Positions 55,309 to 55,797 of a DNA stretch of 55,797 nt are shown here, piece by piece; within the stretch, counting starts at the first letter, position 1, and the number at the start of each line of letters is the position of its first letter. The stretch is from Acidimicrobiaceae bacterium. GTDB taxonomy: Bacteria > Actinomycetota > Acidimicrobiia > Acidimicrobiales > RAAP-2. The translations under genes and the position numbers were made by a program. A model generated the notes under the pieces. The model had not been told where the DNA came from, ran no database searches, and worked only from the letters and a program-made list of their open reading frames with translations. The stretch is from the NCBI GenBank assembly GCA_003152015.1, contig PLZF01000067.1, forward strand, positions 1 through 55,797, read 5' to 3'.

Positions 55309-55797
<489 letters not shown>

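Overview
The window looks like chromosome from a high-G+C actinobacterium, most likely Acidimicrobiia or a related deep lineage. This is inferred from a SepX/GlpR-like division protein, a DUF3817 protein, a relic of a mycothiol-linked DsbA-like reductase, MurA with Asp in place of the catalytic Cys, an F420-hydrogenase-beta-like protein, TreS/maltokinase, and many genes whose -10 box (TANNNT) lies only 5-8 nt before the start codon, as in leaderless actinobacterial genes. No 16S or other decisive marker is present. There is no CRISPR array, insertion sequence or rRNA.

Layout. 1-551: the end of an integrative element, with a tyrosine integrase running off the left edge beside tRNA-Arg(CCU), into whose 3' end it probably inserted. 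690-5044: an acetolactate-synthase-like ThDP enzyme divergent from a nitronate-monooxygenase-like flavoprotein, a HAD phosphatase, and an orphan encapsulated-ferritin-like protein. 5045-9417: a divergent STAS anti-sigma antagonist and a 1271-residue multidomain signalling protein (PAS/GAF, histidine-kinase core with Tyr at the phospho-acceptor position, receiver, PAS, PP2C phosphatase, RsbW-like ATPase). 9418-10460: a mostly non-coding, decayed stretch. 10461-18769: enoyl-CoA hydratase-like protein, thioesterase, D-aminoacylase-like amidohydrolase, AhpD-like protein, small membrane proteins, a metallopeptidase, a P450, a DMT transporter and a DEDD exonuclease.

18865-27902 is an acyl-CoA catabolic region: LLM flavin oxidoreductase, two acyl-CoA dehydrogenases, a MaoC hydratase pair and a CoA-transferase/racemase, with a divergent HMG-CoA-synthase-like/OB-fold protein and an SCP2-type thiolase. 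It resembles sterol side-chain or branched-acyl degradation. 27943-37471 is mixed: a haem-oxygenase-like diiron protein, a bacterial translin next to the SepX-like gene, lysoplasmalogenase, CYTH-CHAD protein, Nudix hydrolase, a DsbA-family pseudogene with two lesions, an ABC ATPase and YchF.

37551-44530 holds most of assimilatory sulfate reduction on two divergent arms: cysD-cysN-siroheme synthase (plus strand) and cysH-sulfite reductase-FrhB-like flavoprotein (minus strand). The FrhB-like subunit, overlapping the sulfite reductase gene, suggests a split version of the archaeal F420-dependent sulfite reductase; this is the most interesting candidate system here. 44577-55797 is central metabolism: a diiron-oxidase relic, a DUF2269-like protein, galT with a coupled leader ORF, a PPi-type phosphofructokinase, maltokinase and trehalose synthase in one operon, meaB, murA, glpX, and the end of the ATP synthase operon (atpD-atpC) running off the right edge.
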